From contig NZ_JBMNPX010000002.1 in NCBI RefSeq assembly GCF_050943825.1, forward strand, positions 294,638 through 358,637: a stretch of DNA of 64,000 nucleotides. The letters run 5' to 3'. Positions 16,971 through 24,239 of the stretch are shown in pieces. This stretch comes from Pseudoflavonifractor sp050943825 (GTDB lineage: Bacteria; Bacillota; Clostridia; Oscillospirales; Oscillospiraceae). The translations under genes and the position numbers were made by a program. The notes below the pieces were generated by a model. The model saw only the letters and a list, made by a program, of their open reading frames with translations, was not told where the DNA came from and did not search any database. Within the stretch, counting starts at the first letter, position 1. Every line of letters begins with the position of its first letter.

Positions 16971-18125
16971 ATGGACAATAAAGTGTACGCGGTGCGCTGC
17001 ACCGACTACGCCCAGGCGGACGAGAAGCTGGGGCTGCTGCTGGACATGATGGGCGGCATGGGCCGCTTTGCCAGGGAAGGGGAGACCCTGGCCCTGAAGG
17101 CCAACCTACTGGAGTCCATTGCCCCCGACCGGGCGGTGACCACCCACCCGTCGGTGGTGGCGGCGGTGGCGTCCCAGACGGTGAAAGCAGGGGCAAAGGC
17201 GGTTATTTTGGACAGCCCGGGCGGCGGCCACTGGCAGAACAGCCCCGCCGCCCTGGAGAAGCTCTATAACGTCACCGGCATGGCGGAGGCCGCCCGGCAG
17301 TCCGGTGCAGCCCTCAACTACGACATGAGCCGGGAGCAGCGCTCCTTCCCCCAGGGAGAGCTAGTGCGCTCCTTTGAGGTGCTGTCCGCGCCCTTTCAGG
17401 CCGACGGCATCCTCAATCTGTGCAAGCTGAAAACCCACATGTTCATGATGATGACCGGCGCGGTGAAGAACACCTTTGGTCTGATTCCCGGCCTGGCCAA
17501 GGCGGGATGCCACACCCGGTTCCAGAGCAAGGAGCAGTTCGCCCACATGCTGCTGGACCTGTGCGCGCTGGCGGCGCCCCGGCTGTCGGTGATGGACGCG
17601 GTGGTGGCCATGGAGGGGGAGGGACCGGGCGCGTCCGGTACCCCCAGACCTGTGGGGCTGCTGCTGGCGTCGGAGAATCCCCTGGCCCTGGACGTGGTAG
17701 CCGGCGCCATCATGGGCCTGAGCAAGGCCAACAATCCGCTGCTTCTGGCGGCGGAGCAGCGGGGCCTCGGCCCGGTGGACCTGGACCAGGTGGAGCTCAT
17801 CGGCCTGGACAAGGCGGAGCTGCCGGTGCCCGGGTACAGGCTGCCCCCCGCGCCCAAGGGGAATATGGTGGGGCTTCCGGCGATACTCAATCCCTTCGTG
17901 GACCTGGCCCGGCGCGCCCTGTCCGCCACGCCCCGGGTGCGGGAGGCCTGTGTGGGCTGCGGCATCTGCGCCGCCTCCTGCCCGGTGAAGGCCATCACGG
18001 TCAAAAATCGCCGGGCGCGGATTGACACCGGCAAGTGCATCCGCTGCTACTGCTGCCACGAGCTGTGTCCCCACAAGGCGGTGGAGCTGCATACCGGCGC
18101 TCTGTCCCGCCTGCTGCGGGGATAA
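16971..18125 (+). CDS. DUF362 domain protein with C-terminal 2[4Fe-4S] ferredoxin
   Basis: A 384-residue protein. Residues about 1-290 match DUF362 (KANLLESIAPDRAVTTHP, LDSPGG, LCKLKTHMFMMMTGAVKN). The last 70 residues hold two four-cysteine clusters, CVGCGICAASCPVKAI and CIRCYCCHELCPHKAV. Proteins of this build are common in anaerobes, but the reaction is not established. The gene follows the PBP by 16 bp with a GGAG site and ends at a strong terminator, so it is probably the third gene of the SEDS-PBP operon. A direct link to cell wall synthesis is not evident from sequence. Confidence 0.85.
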   Translation: MDNKVYAVRCTDYAQADEKLGLLLDMMGGMGRFAREGETLALKANLLESIAPDRAVTTHPSVVAAVASQTVKAGAKAVILDSPGGGHWQNSPAALEKLYNVTGMAEAARQSGAALNYDMSREQRSFPQGELVRSFEVLSAPFQADGILNLCKLKTHMFMMMTGAVKNTFGLIPGLAKAGCHTRFQSKEQFAHMLLDLCALAAPRLSVMDAVVAMEGEGPGASGTPRPVGLLLASENPLALDVVAGAIMGLSKANNPLLLAAEQRGLGPVDLDQVELIGLDKAELPVPGYRLPPAPKGNMVGLPAILNPFVDLARRALSATPRVREACVGCGICAASCPVKAITVKNRRARIDTGKCIRCYCCHELCPHKAVELHTGALSRLLRG

Positions 18126-18127
18126 TG

Positions 18128-18179
18128 AAAAAACGCGCGAAACCGGCATGAGCTGTCGGTTCCGCGCGTTTTGTTTTTT
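18128..18179 (+). terminator. Terminator between convergent DUF362 and gph genes
   Basis: AAAACGCGCG pairs with CGCGCGTTTT (10 bp) and the stem continues with AACCG/CGGTT. T-rich TTTTGTTTTTT follows. The symmetry and A-rich left flank allow function on both strands. Confidence 0.88.
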
Positions 18180-18182
18180 GGC

Positions 18183-18839
18183 TCAGGACTCAGCGGTGAG
18201 GGCGGCGTAGAGCCCGTCGGGGTCGGCCACAATCTCCGTGGCACCATGGGCCAGGAGAAAGTCCTCGTCCCGGAAGCCCCAGCTCACCGAGATGCAGGGC
18301 AGGCCCGCGTTGCGGGCGGTGGCGATGTCCACGTCAGAGTCGCCGATGTACACGGCCCCCTCAGCGGAGACCCCCAGCTCGGCCAGCGCCTTGAATACGG
18401 TGTCGGGGGCGGGTTTGCGCTCCACGCCCTCAGACTCGCCGATGGCCACGGGAATCAGGTCCCCGAAATAGGTCTGGCACAGGCCCTTGACGGCGCTGTC
18501 GAACTTGTTGGACACAATGGCCAGATGGAAGCCCGCCTTTCCCAGCCGATCCAGCATCTCCATGACGCCAGGGTAGGGGGCGGTCTTGTTCTCCATGTTG
18601 AGGAAGTAGTGGGCCCGGAAATCGCTGAGGCATTTGGCGGTCAGGGCCTCCGGCGTGCCGTCGGGCACAGCCCGGGCGATGAGCTTGCCCACCCCGTTGC
18701 CCACAAAGCGGCGGACCTCGTCCACGGTCCGGCCGGGCAGGCCGTTGACCGCGAGGGCGTAATTGGTACTGTCAGCCAGGTCCTGGAGGGTGTCCAGAAG
18801 GGTGCCGTCCAGGTCGAAGACCGCGGTGTGATATCTCAT
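18183..18839 (-). CDS. gph: HAD-family phosphatase, phosphoglycolate phosphatase-like
   Basis: A 218-residue protein of normal length for Gph. Motif I is FDLDGTLLDT with the nucleophilic Asp, motif II lies near LAIVSNK, and motif III/IV is GDSDVDIATARNAG, all in order. The helical cap has the family segment RFVGNGVGKLI. It would remove phosphate from 2-phosphoglycolate or another small sugar phosphate. The HAD family is promiscuous, so the substrate is uncertain. The ATG has a GGGGGA site. It is monocistronic with its own promoter at 18950-18978 and is convergent to the DUF362 gene. Confidence 0.85.
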   Translation of the reverse strand: MRYHTAVFDLDGTLLDTLQDLADSTNYALAVNGLPGRTVDEVRRFVGNGVGKLIARAVPDGTPEALTAKCLSDFRAHYFLNMENKTAPYPGVMEMLDRLGKAGFHLAIVSNKFDSAVKGLCQTYFGDLIPVAIGESEGVERKPAPDTVFKALAELGVSAEGAVYIGDSDVDIATARNAGLPCISVSWGFRDEDFLLAHGATEIVADPDGLYAALTAES

Positions 18840-18949
18840 GTAAATCCCCCGTTCCGCCGCGCCTGCGGCACAGATAGAAATAAAATGCTCCCAGAAAAAG
18901 GAGAATGGATATATGTCGGGCTAGTATGATGACCTCCGCCGGGACATTT

Positions 18950-18978
18950 ATTATAAGACAGACCCATTGAAAAATCAA
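18950..18978 (-). promoter_or_regulatory. Promoter of gph
   Basis: On the minus strand: TTGATT (18978-18973), 17 bp, TATAAT (18955-18950). It gives a leader of about 105 nt. Confidence 0.75.
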
Positions 18979-19032
18979 TCACGGGTCAGAGAGAGGAAGA
19001 AAAAGATTTTTTGGAATTTTTGAAATTTACGC

Positions 19033-19061
19033 TTGACATTTTGCGACGGCTTTGGTATTAT
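19033..19061 (+). promoter_or_regulatory. Promoter of tRNA-Ala
   Basis: Perfect TTGACA (19033-19038), a 17-bp spacer and TATTAT (19056-19061), 46 bp before the tRNA. Confidence 0.85.
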
Positions 19062-19107
19062 AACATTCGTTCCGCACGGGACAAGCGCGGATGACAAGTG
19101 AATCCAT

Positions 19108-19183
<76 letters not shown>

Positions 19184-19185
19184 AA

Positions 19186-19222
19186 AAAGTCCTGAAATCG
19201 CAAGATTTCAGGACTTTTTTCT
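19186..19222 (+). terminator. Terminator of tRNA-Ala
   Basis: A 14-bp stem (AAAGTCCTGAAATC / GATTTCAGGACTTT), GCAA tetraloop, then TTTC. It begins 3 bp after CCA. Confidence 0.93.
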
Positions 19223-19533
19223 TTGCCTGAGAGCAAATAAATCTGTGCATTATTTTCTTCGCGTTCTTCGTGTTGAATATCTGTTGAACCGAGCGCGCAA
19301 TTGCTGTGCCGGTTTCATGCTCTGGCCCATATTGAATGAAGGAGGGGGCTGCAGGTTCGGACTGCATCCCCTTCCTTCGCTACTATACTTTTATCAATGG
19401 GCGTATCAGAAGACCATTCGGATGAAGATTTTGATAAAGCTTTTGGGATGTTTTCCGTCAAAGCAGATTTTTCGGAAAAGTATGAGCATTCTATTAGCAT
19501 TTTGTGAGCGCGAGCCGGGTTGATTCTTTGTGA
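19223..19533. other. Intergenic region at the left edge of the accessory segment
   Basis: About 310 bp with lower GC than the flanks. It contains an imperfect hairpin at about 19338-19380 (GAAGGAGGGG against CCCCTTCCTTC with a CTGCAG/CTGCAT inner stem) and a 36-codon open frame at 19397-19507 (MGVSEDHSDEDFDKAFGM...) with no convincing ribosome binding site. The frame may be the tail of a decayed gene. I recognise nothing further. Confidence 0.35.
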
Positions 19534-19562
19534 TTGAAAAAGTATCGTTTCAGCGATATACT
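19534..19562 (+). promoter_or_regulatory. Promoter of the DUF3990-XRE pair
   Basis: TTGAAA (19534-19539), 17 bp, TATACT (19557-19562). An inverted-repeat operator-like element lies inside the spacer and the -10. Confidence 0.75.
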
Positions 19563-19597
19563 GATGTTTAATAGAAAAGTGTCGCTTTGACGATGCT
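19538..19597 (+). repeat. Two operator-like repeats around the toxin-antitoxin promoter
   Basis: AAAAGTATCGTTTCAGCGA at 19538-19556 (continuing to TACT) and AAAAGTGTCGCTTTGACGA at 19575-19593 (continuing to TGCT) are related imperfect inverted repeats 37 bp apart. One covers the core promoter and the other the predicted transcription start. This suits autoregulation by the XRE protein encoded downstream. Confidence 0.6.
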
Positions 19598-19617
19598 CCT
19601 GTGAGGAGGGAACCGGC

Positions 19618-20316
19618 ATGGACAAGACGATGCCGCTGTACCACGGCTCATCTTTCATCATTGAACGGCCTGAGTTTGGAAAGGGAAATCCGTTTAATGA
19701 CTACGGCCTTGGTTTCTACTGCACTGAGACTTTGGAACTGGCAAAAGAGTGGGCCTGTTCCATGGGGCAGGACGGTTTTGCCAATCGGTATTCTTTCCGG
19801 ACCGACGGCCTCTCCATTTTGAATCTCACGGATAGGAATTACAACATCCTGAACTGGATCGCCATCCTTCTCGTGAACCGCAAATTCAACCTAAGCATCG
19901 ACGTTGCCGCCCAGGGTAAGGAGTATCTGGCCAGCAACTTCCTGCCTCCTTATGAGAACTACGATGTCATCATCGGCTATCGTGCCGACGACTCCTACTT
20001 CTCCTTTGCCTCCGCATTTCTGAACAACACCATCTCTCTGGCACAGCTTGAGCGGGCCATGTCCCTTGGAAAGCTGGGAGAACAGGTGGTCCTGAAATCG
20101 GAGCAGGCATTTTCACACTTGCACTTTGAAGAGAGCATCCCAGCGGAGCGCACCATTTACTACCCCAGGAAAGCAATCAGGGACAGTAAGACACGCGCAG
20201 CCTTTCGTGCGGAGAGCAAAACGGCTCTGGTACTGGATGCAGTATACATGATCGACATTCTCAGAGAGGAGTGGAAGAACGATGACGCCCGCCTACGAGG
20301 AAATGTACCTCAATGA
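19618..20316 (+). CDS. DUF3990 domain protein, ADP-ribosyltransferase-fold toxin candidate
   Basis: A 232-residue protein whose first 160 residues match the DUF3990 pattern: LYHGSSFIIERPEFGKG, then YGLGFYCTETLELAKEWA. DUF3990 belongs to the ADP-ribosyltransferase-like clan, where the H-G and Y-x-T elements contribute to the NAD site. It may therefore modify a host target, but this is inference. The ATG has a GAGGAGGG site. Its 3' end overlaps the next gene by 35 bp, an arrangement typical of toxin-antitoxin operons. It stands outside the GC-rich core, in a region that also carries recombinases. Confidence 0.75.
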   Translation: MDKTMPLYHGSSFIIERPEFGKGNPFNDYGLGFYCTETLELAKEWACSMGQDGFANRYSFRTDGLSILNLTDRNYNILNWIAILLVNRKFNLSIDVAAQGKEYLASNFLPPYENYDVIIGYRADDSYFSFASAFLNNTISLAQLERAMSLGKLGEQVVLKSEQAFSHLHFEESIPAERTIYYPRKAIRDSKTRAAFRAESKTALVLDAVYMIDILREEWKNDDARLRGNVPQ

Positions 20317-20944
20317 CGCCATGCGCGCCATGGGAGAGATGCTGGACTATGCAGTCCGTGACTGTGGGTGTGACGGAGATTCGTTTTTCACGCAGTTTCT
20401 CTCTTCCGGAGTAGCAGAACAGTTTGAGCGTGGCAACCCGAAGTTTGTGGGCGGTATGTCCGGTGTGGAGCTCGCCCTTGAGGTGTTTCGCCGGACCACC
20501 GGCCAGATACCCGATGTGGACGCAAGCGCATACGGGGAGAAGTCGCCGGAGTACTGGGCAGGGTGGAGCCTCGCCTACTACCAGTGGGAGAGTGGGATGC
20601 CGTTTCGCGAGATCGTCTCCCACGGACTGACTGTGAGCGAAGTCTGTTCCATGTATCTGCTGCACGAAGCGGACATCAGTAAGTTCGCAGAGGCAGCGGA
20701 CAAGGTGATTCAGAAAAGTATCAGTGACGGAGAGACGAATCTGAAGCGTATCCGCAGAGCAAACGGCTTTTCCCAAAAACAGCTTGCGGAAGTCTCCGGT
20801 GTTGCGTTGCGGATGATCCAGCTGTATGAGCAGAGACAAAACGACATCAACAAGGCCCAGGTGTCCACCTTGAGCAGACTGGCCAGGTCGCTGAACTGCA
20901 GGATGGAAGATTTGATGGAGCCGCAGATTGTAACCGGCGGCTGA
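20282..20944 (+). CDS. XRE-family regulator with N-terminal partner domain (antitoxin candidate)
   Basis: A 220-residue protein. The C-terminal 70 residues form a Cro/CI-type helix-turn-helix (LKRIRRANGFSQKQLAEVSG, then IQLYEQRQNDINKA). The first 140 residues contain MLDYAVRDCGCDGDSFF and AGWSLAYYQWESG and are not a domain I can name; in related operons this region accompanies DUF3990 proteins. The ATG lies inside the DUF3990 gene behind GAGGAG, giving a 35-bp overlap and coupled translation. A role as neutralising partner and autorepressor at the upstream repeats is inferred from layout. Confidence 0.75.
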   Translation: MTPAYEEMYLNDAMRAMGEMLDYAVRDCGCDGDSFFTQFLSSGVAEQFERGNPKFVGGMSGVELALEVFRRTTGQIPDVDASAYGEKSPEYWAGWSLAYYQWESGMPFREIVSHGLTVSEVCSMYLLHEADISKFAEAADKVIQKSISDGETNLKRIRRANGFSQKQLAEVSGVALRMIQLYEQRQNDINKAQVSTLSRLARSLNCRMEDLMEPQIVTGG

Positions 20945-21152
20945 GCAGTACTCAGTGTTAATACCTGATAGCAGTTTATTTTGACGGCGTCTGCGAGGAA
21001 TCGCAGGCGCTGCTTTCGTCTCTGCAATAACCCACAACGTCCTTCAGGCACACCCTGCGGCCTGAAAGGGATACCGCTCTCACCTCGCGGGAATATTTTC
21101 GCTGTAAGCTGTTCCGAGGCAGTAAGTTTGTACAGAAGATTCTGAAATACTA
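20945..21152. other. Intergenic region without recognised gene
   Basis: About 200 bp. It contains a hairpin of GCGTCTGCGA with TCGCAGGCGC (about 20987-21010) that lacks a clear T-run and may be a weak terminator for the toxin-antitoxin pair. A minus-strand open frame across the region has no supporting start or homology that I can name. Confidence 0.35.
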
Positions 21153-21181
21153 TTGACAAGAACACTTGGCAACACTATGAT
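21153..21181 (+). promoter_or_regulatory. Promoter of the DUF6442-like/XRE pair
   Basis: Perfect TTGACA (21153-21158), a 17-bp spacer and TATGAT (21176-21181). Confidence 0.85.
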
Positions 21182-21228
21182 AAAAGCGCAAAGTAAACTT
21201 GGCACCCGTGAGTAAGGAGATGAGTTTT

Positions 21229-21894
21229 ATGAAAAAAGAAGATATTTTGCTAAAGGCACAACGCGAAGGCATGCTTGGCATAGATGAGGGAACGAAACAG
21301 ATGAAAAACCATGGGAGATTGATTGGTCAAGTAATGTTCTGTTTCGTGTTTGTTGTCATTGCACTCCTTGCGATGATCACTGAGAACAAGATTGACTATG
21401 GAGTGCGCGCAATGTTTCTGGGATACCTTGCAGGAGAAACATTTATTGAATGGAGATTCAAAAAGAGTAAGGTGTCTTTGCTTTTATCCATTGCTGCCGG
21501 CTTTATGACGGTTTTGTCTTTAATTGAGGTTGCCTGCAGTATGTTCGGAGTAGAGCCCGGGACTGCAATGGAAGATTTATTTGTGGGGATTATTCTCTTC
21601 CTTGTTGTTCCTGTTATTTTTGCTGGCATTCAAGCTTTTGTTGTCTATAAGTGCAAGAGGCACCAGAGCAAATGGGTTCTCCCATGCTTGCTTCTGATAA
21701 CGGAGATACTGCTCCTGTTGGCAACTTTCAGCGTCATCCGCCTTCCGGATACACATTTCCTGGGCTCGGGCAACGGGTGGTATAATTTCCCGGATTATGT
21801 GCAGCTGCTCCTTTGCGGAGTGCCGGTTCTATTTCTTGGAATGCCGATAGGGAGTGTTGTTGGAACAATGGCTAGAAAGAAATGCAGTACTTAA
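21229..21894 (+). CDS. Polytopic membrane protein, DUF6442-like N-terminus
   Basis: A 221-residue protein. The charged N-terminus, MKKEDILLKAQREG followed by GTKQMKNHGRLIG, resembles DUF6442 membrane proteins of Firmicutes. About six hydrophobic helices follow (near residues 28-47, 55-70, 82-105, 114-137, 150-170, 190-212). That is longer than the roughly 110-residue family members I know, with an extra four-helix C-terminal part. The ATG at 21229 has AAGGAGAT 9 bases upstream; an in-frame GTG upstream lacks such a site. It is followed by a small XRE regulator, the usual partner of this family. Function unknown. Confidence 0.65.
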   Translation: MKKEDILLKAQREGMLGIDEGTKQMKNHGRLIGQVMFCFVFVVIALLAMITENKIDYGVRAMFLGYLAGETFIEWRFKKSKVSLLLSIAAGFMTVLSLIEVACSMFGVEPGTAMEDLFVGIILFLVVPVIFAGIQAFVVYKCKRHQSKWVLPCLLLITEILLLLATFSVIRLPDTHFLGSGNGWYNFPDYVQLLLCGVPVLFLGMPIGSVVGTMARKKCST

Positions 21895-21919
21895 CGGGCA
21901 TACTGGGGGCTTAAACTCT

Positions 21920-22129
21920 ATGGACAATGAATTGATACTTAAAAATCGTCTTAAAGAAGCCCGTGTTGAGAAAAAATTATCGCAGGCAGCATTGGCGGAA
22001 ATGGTAGGTGTCTCCCGCAACACCATCAGTTCGATTGAAACAGGGCAATTTAACCCGACAGCCAAACTTGCACTCATTTTGTGCATTGCCCTTGATAAGA
22101 AGTTTGAAGAATTATTCTATTTTGATTAA
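21920..22129 (+). CDS. Small XRE-family transcriptional regulator
   Basis: A 69-residue protein that is almost only a Cro/CI helix-turn-helix: LKNRLKEARVEKKLSQAALA, then VSRNTISSIETGQFNPTAKLAL, ending LDKKFEELFYFD. This is the standard short regulator found beside small membrane proteins in Firmicutes. The start at 21920 matches the family length; a TTG-type start inside the upstream gene is possible but less likely. It lies 25 bp after the membrane protein gene, on the same transcript. Confidence 0.85.
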   Translation: MDNELILKNRLKEARVEKKLSQAALAEMVGVSRNTISSIETGQFNPTAKLALILCIALDKKFEELFYFD

Positions 22130-22163
22130 CGAAACATCAACCGGCCACCGGCGGGTGCAACCG

Positions 22164-22200
22164 AGCAGGAAATCAGAGATGGTTTCCTGCTTTTATTTTT
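22164..22200 (+). terminator. Terminator after the XRE gene
   Basis: AGCAGGAAA (22164-22172) pairs with TTTCCTGCT (22183-22191), followed by TTTATTTTT. A strong T-rich tail lies 35 bp after the stop. Confidence 0.85.
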
Positions 22201-22280
22201 CCCAAAATCGGCCGCAGGAAGGAGAAATCTGTTATGTTCTGTCCCCGTTATGATATAAGAGTGGACCGTATTTCTTTGCT

Positions 22281-24239
22281 TCAGAACAAACAGAGCTGGG
22301 TATTCTCTTCTGACAGTTCCTCGTGTGGAAGTTCTGCTGAACCGGGGACAGGAGGTATGCTGGCTTCAGGCTCTGTACAGTTCCTGCACTGCTGCTTTTT
22401 CCGGCGCTTGCGGAGTGCCTTGCTGCCCACGGCAGACGGCACTTCCTGGCCTTCGCTGGAGTCAGGAGGGGAGGGTAGGGAAGACTCCTCGTTTTTTCGC
22501 CGTTTACGGTGCTTCGGCGACGGGGATACGTAAGTGCAAGCCAAACTCCCACTTACTCCGTGAGGGGCGGAGAGTTCCAGGATTCCCCCCGGTGGAATCT
22601 CTACCGTGGCGGTGAGCACCACTAGACGTGCGGTTGCAGCAGGCCGGCATATATAGCCAGAACCGCCACCACTATGGAGCTTGTGGACGCCGCTTTCCGG
22701 AATTTCTTCATTGGGACCGACCCGATGCAGAAGTTCTACCATAGCCCGCTGCCCATCCTCGCTGGAATAGCCAATATAGTGGTCGGCAGAAGTGTTGGCG
22801 GTCAGAGACGTTCCGTGGAGATATTCGCGGGTACCAAATTCCTTCTGCAAGCCGCACTCATAATCAATCAAATGAGCATAGGTGTTCCGAAACAGTCTCT
22901 TGGACACTGCTTCACGGCCTTCTTTGATTGCGGAATATTCTCCCACGGCGATCCCACTCTGATACAAAATTGTATTGCAATATTGTGTCAATTGCGTTGC
23001 CGTAGGACGAAGCTTTGCATTCTTTTGTACGACAACCGGCATATCGGCAAGTTGATTCGGCGTGTGCGTTGTGAGAAGGTGGTGATAGCGGCTCGTGAGG
23101 ATACGGGCGCCTTGGATCAACAGAGGGCGAGTCCGGTCGTGGGTTGCGCCTGCAGCCGTATCGTTGCGATCCTGTACCCGCACATCATCCTGATCACTGG
23201 GGTTGAACATGATGTCGCCCCATGTTTTGGACCCAATTTTATCAAAGGAGAAGCCGCCAAACAAGGAGAGCGCTACGGCGCAGGGAAGCCCGCTATCCGT
23301 CACCTGTTCCATGCACCGTTTATATACTCTGTTGCAGTCTTCCAGGGACAGGGACTCTGGCGTGACCGAATTTTGAGCCAGCGTTTCTGCAGTACGCTTT
23401 TTCTTCCCGGTAGGCTTTGAAAATGGGTCCTCGCCAGTACAATAGCCATTGTTCCTGCAAAAGTCCCAAAAAGACCGGAGAAGCCCTTTGTGAAAATCAC
23501 ATGTGTTCTTTTTCTGAAACAGCTGCTCTATATGAGTTCTGCGGATATCTTTCATTGGAATGACGGGAAGCTCATAGCAAAGTGACTTGAGTGCACTCCG
23601 ATATGACGCAAACGTTTCAGGTGACGGCTTCTCTTTATAGAGATACTGATGATCAAAAAACTGCGTGTGATAAAGATTGTACGTTTGCGCCGGAGTGATT
23701 GTATCCGGTGCAGTCATGTTTCCAAGCTTGCGGGCCAGCAGTCCTTCGTGTTCGGCGTAAGCTCGTTTCGCGGCTTTTTCAATGGCATCCTTGATAACCT
23801 CAAGATTGGATGTTGCTGTACGGATATTTTTACGCACCGTAACATCCACTTCTGCTTCGACCTCTTCGGCACTTAGTCCGCATCGCTTTGCTGAAAGCTG
23901 TTTGGATTTTTTAATACGCGCTCTTTTTGCAGAGCCTGTCAGTTTGAGCGTAAATCCGCTCTGCGGATCTATGATTGAGAGTTCTCCACGACACCCAAGG
24001 TCTGCGGTTGGCCACTGGCCCGCTACAAGTTCCTCGGATGTGATGGTTACCATGGTAGCCTGGATGTTACCGGGGAGCGGCGGAAGCCGCTGACAGATAT
24101 AGAAATGAAAGCAGATGCCATTATACCAGAACCAGCCGCTATAATATAACCGCAGCAAACCGTCTTCTTTGCGCATTTCTGTGTTTACGGCGATGGTGGT
24201 TAAGGGATTATGCCAGCCGTCATTTATCTTATGATCCAT
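22281..24239 (-). CDS. Tyrosine-recombinase-like protein, second of a pair, degenerate catalytic box
   Basis: A 652-residue protein that appears to carry a phage-integrase fold in its middle (about 215-560). The SAM-like core-binding region (SPETFASYRSALKSL) and the later LFRNTYAHLIDYECG, the box with the second catalytic Arg, followed by HYIGYSSED with candidate tyrosines, are visible. The first catalytic Arg is not: the segment equivalent to GLRxSE reads GGFSFDK. An unfamiliar N-terminal 200 residues and a charged, Pro/Lys-rich C-terminal tail flank the core. The ATG at 24239 overlaps the upstream recombinase stop by 11 bp and has a GGAG site. It may be a partner subunit rather than an independent recombinase. 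Confidence 0.6.
   Translation of the reverse strand: MDHKINDGWHNPLTTIAVNTEMRKEDGLLRLYYSGWFWYNGICFHFYICQRLPPLPGNIQATMVTITSEELVAGQWPTADLGCRGELSIIDPQSGFTLKLTGSAKRARIKKSKQLSAKRCGLSAEEVEAEVDVTVRKNIRTATSNLEVIKDAIEKAAKRAYAEHEGLLARKLGNMTAPDTITPAQTYNLYHTQFFDHQYLYKEKPSPETFASYRSALKSLCYELPVIPMKDIRRTHIEQLFQKKNTCDFHKGLLRSFWDFCRNNGYCTGEDPFSKPTGKKKRTAETLAQNSVTPESLSLEDCNRVYKRCMEQVTDSGLPCAVALSLFGGFSFDKIGSKTWGDIMFNPSDQDDVRVQDRNDTAAGATHDRTRPLLIQGARILTSRYHHLLTTHTPNQLADMPVVVQKNAKLRPTATQLTQYCNTILYQSGIAVGEYSAIKEGREAVSKRLFRNTYAHLIDYECGLQKEFGTREYLHGTSLTANTSADHYIGYSSEDGQRAMVELLHRVGPNEEIPESGVHKLHSGGGSGYICRPAATARLVVLTATVEIPPGGILELSAPHGVSGSLACTYVSPSPKHRKRRKNEESSLPSPPDSSEGQEVPSAVGSKALRKRRKKQQCRNCTEPEASIPPVPGSAELPHEELSEENTQLCLF

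Noticed and set aside
20710..21165. Minus-strand open frame of about 150 codons behind the XRE gene
   Set aside because: Half of it is antisense to the XRE helix-turn-helix and the rest has no domain or ribosome binding site that I can support.
22674..23420. Plus-strand open frame of 248 codons opposite the second recombinase
   Set aside because: It is antisense to the coding frame with the better ribosome binding site, gene overlap and recombinase motifs.
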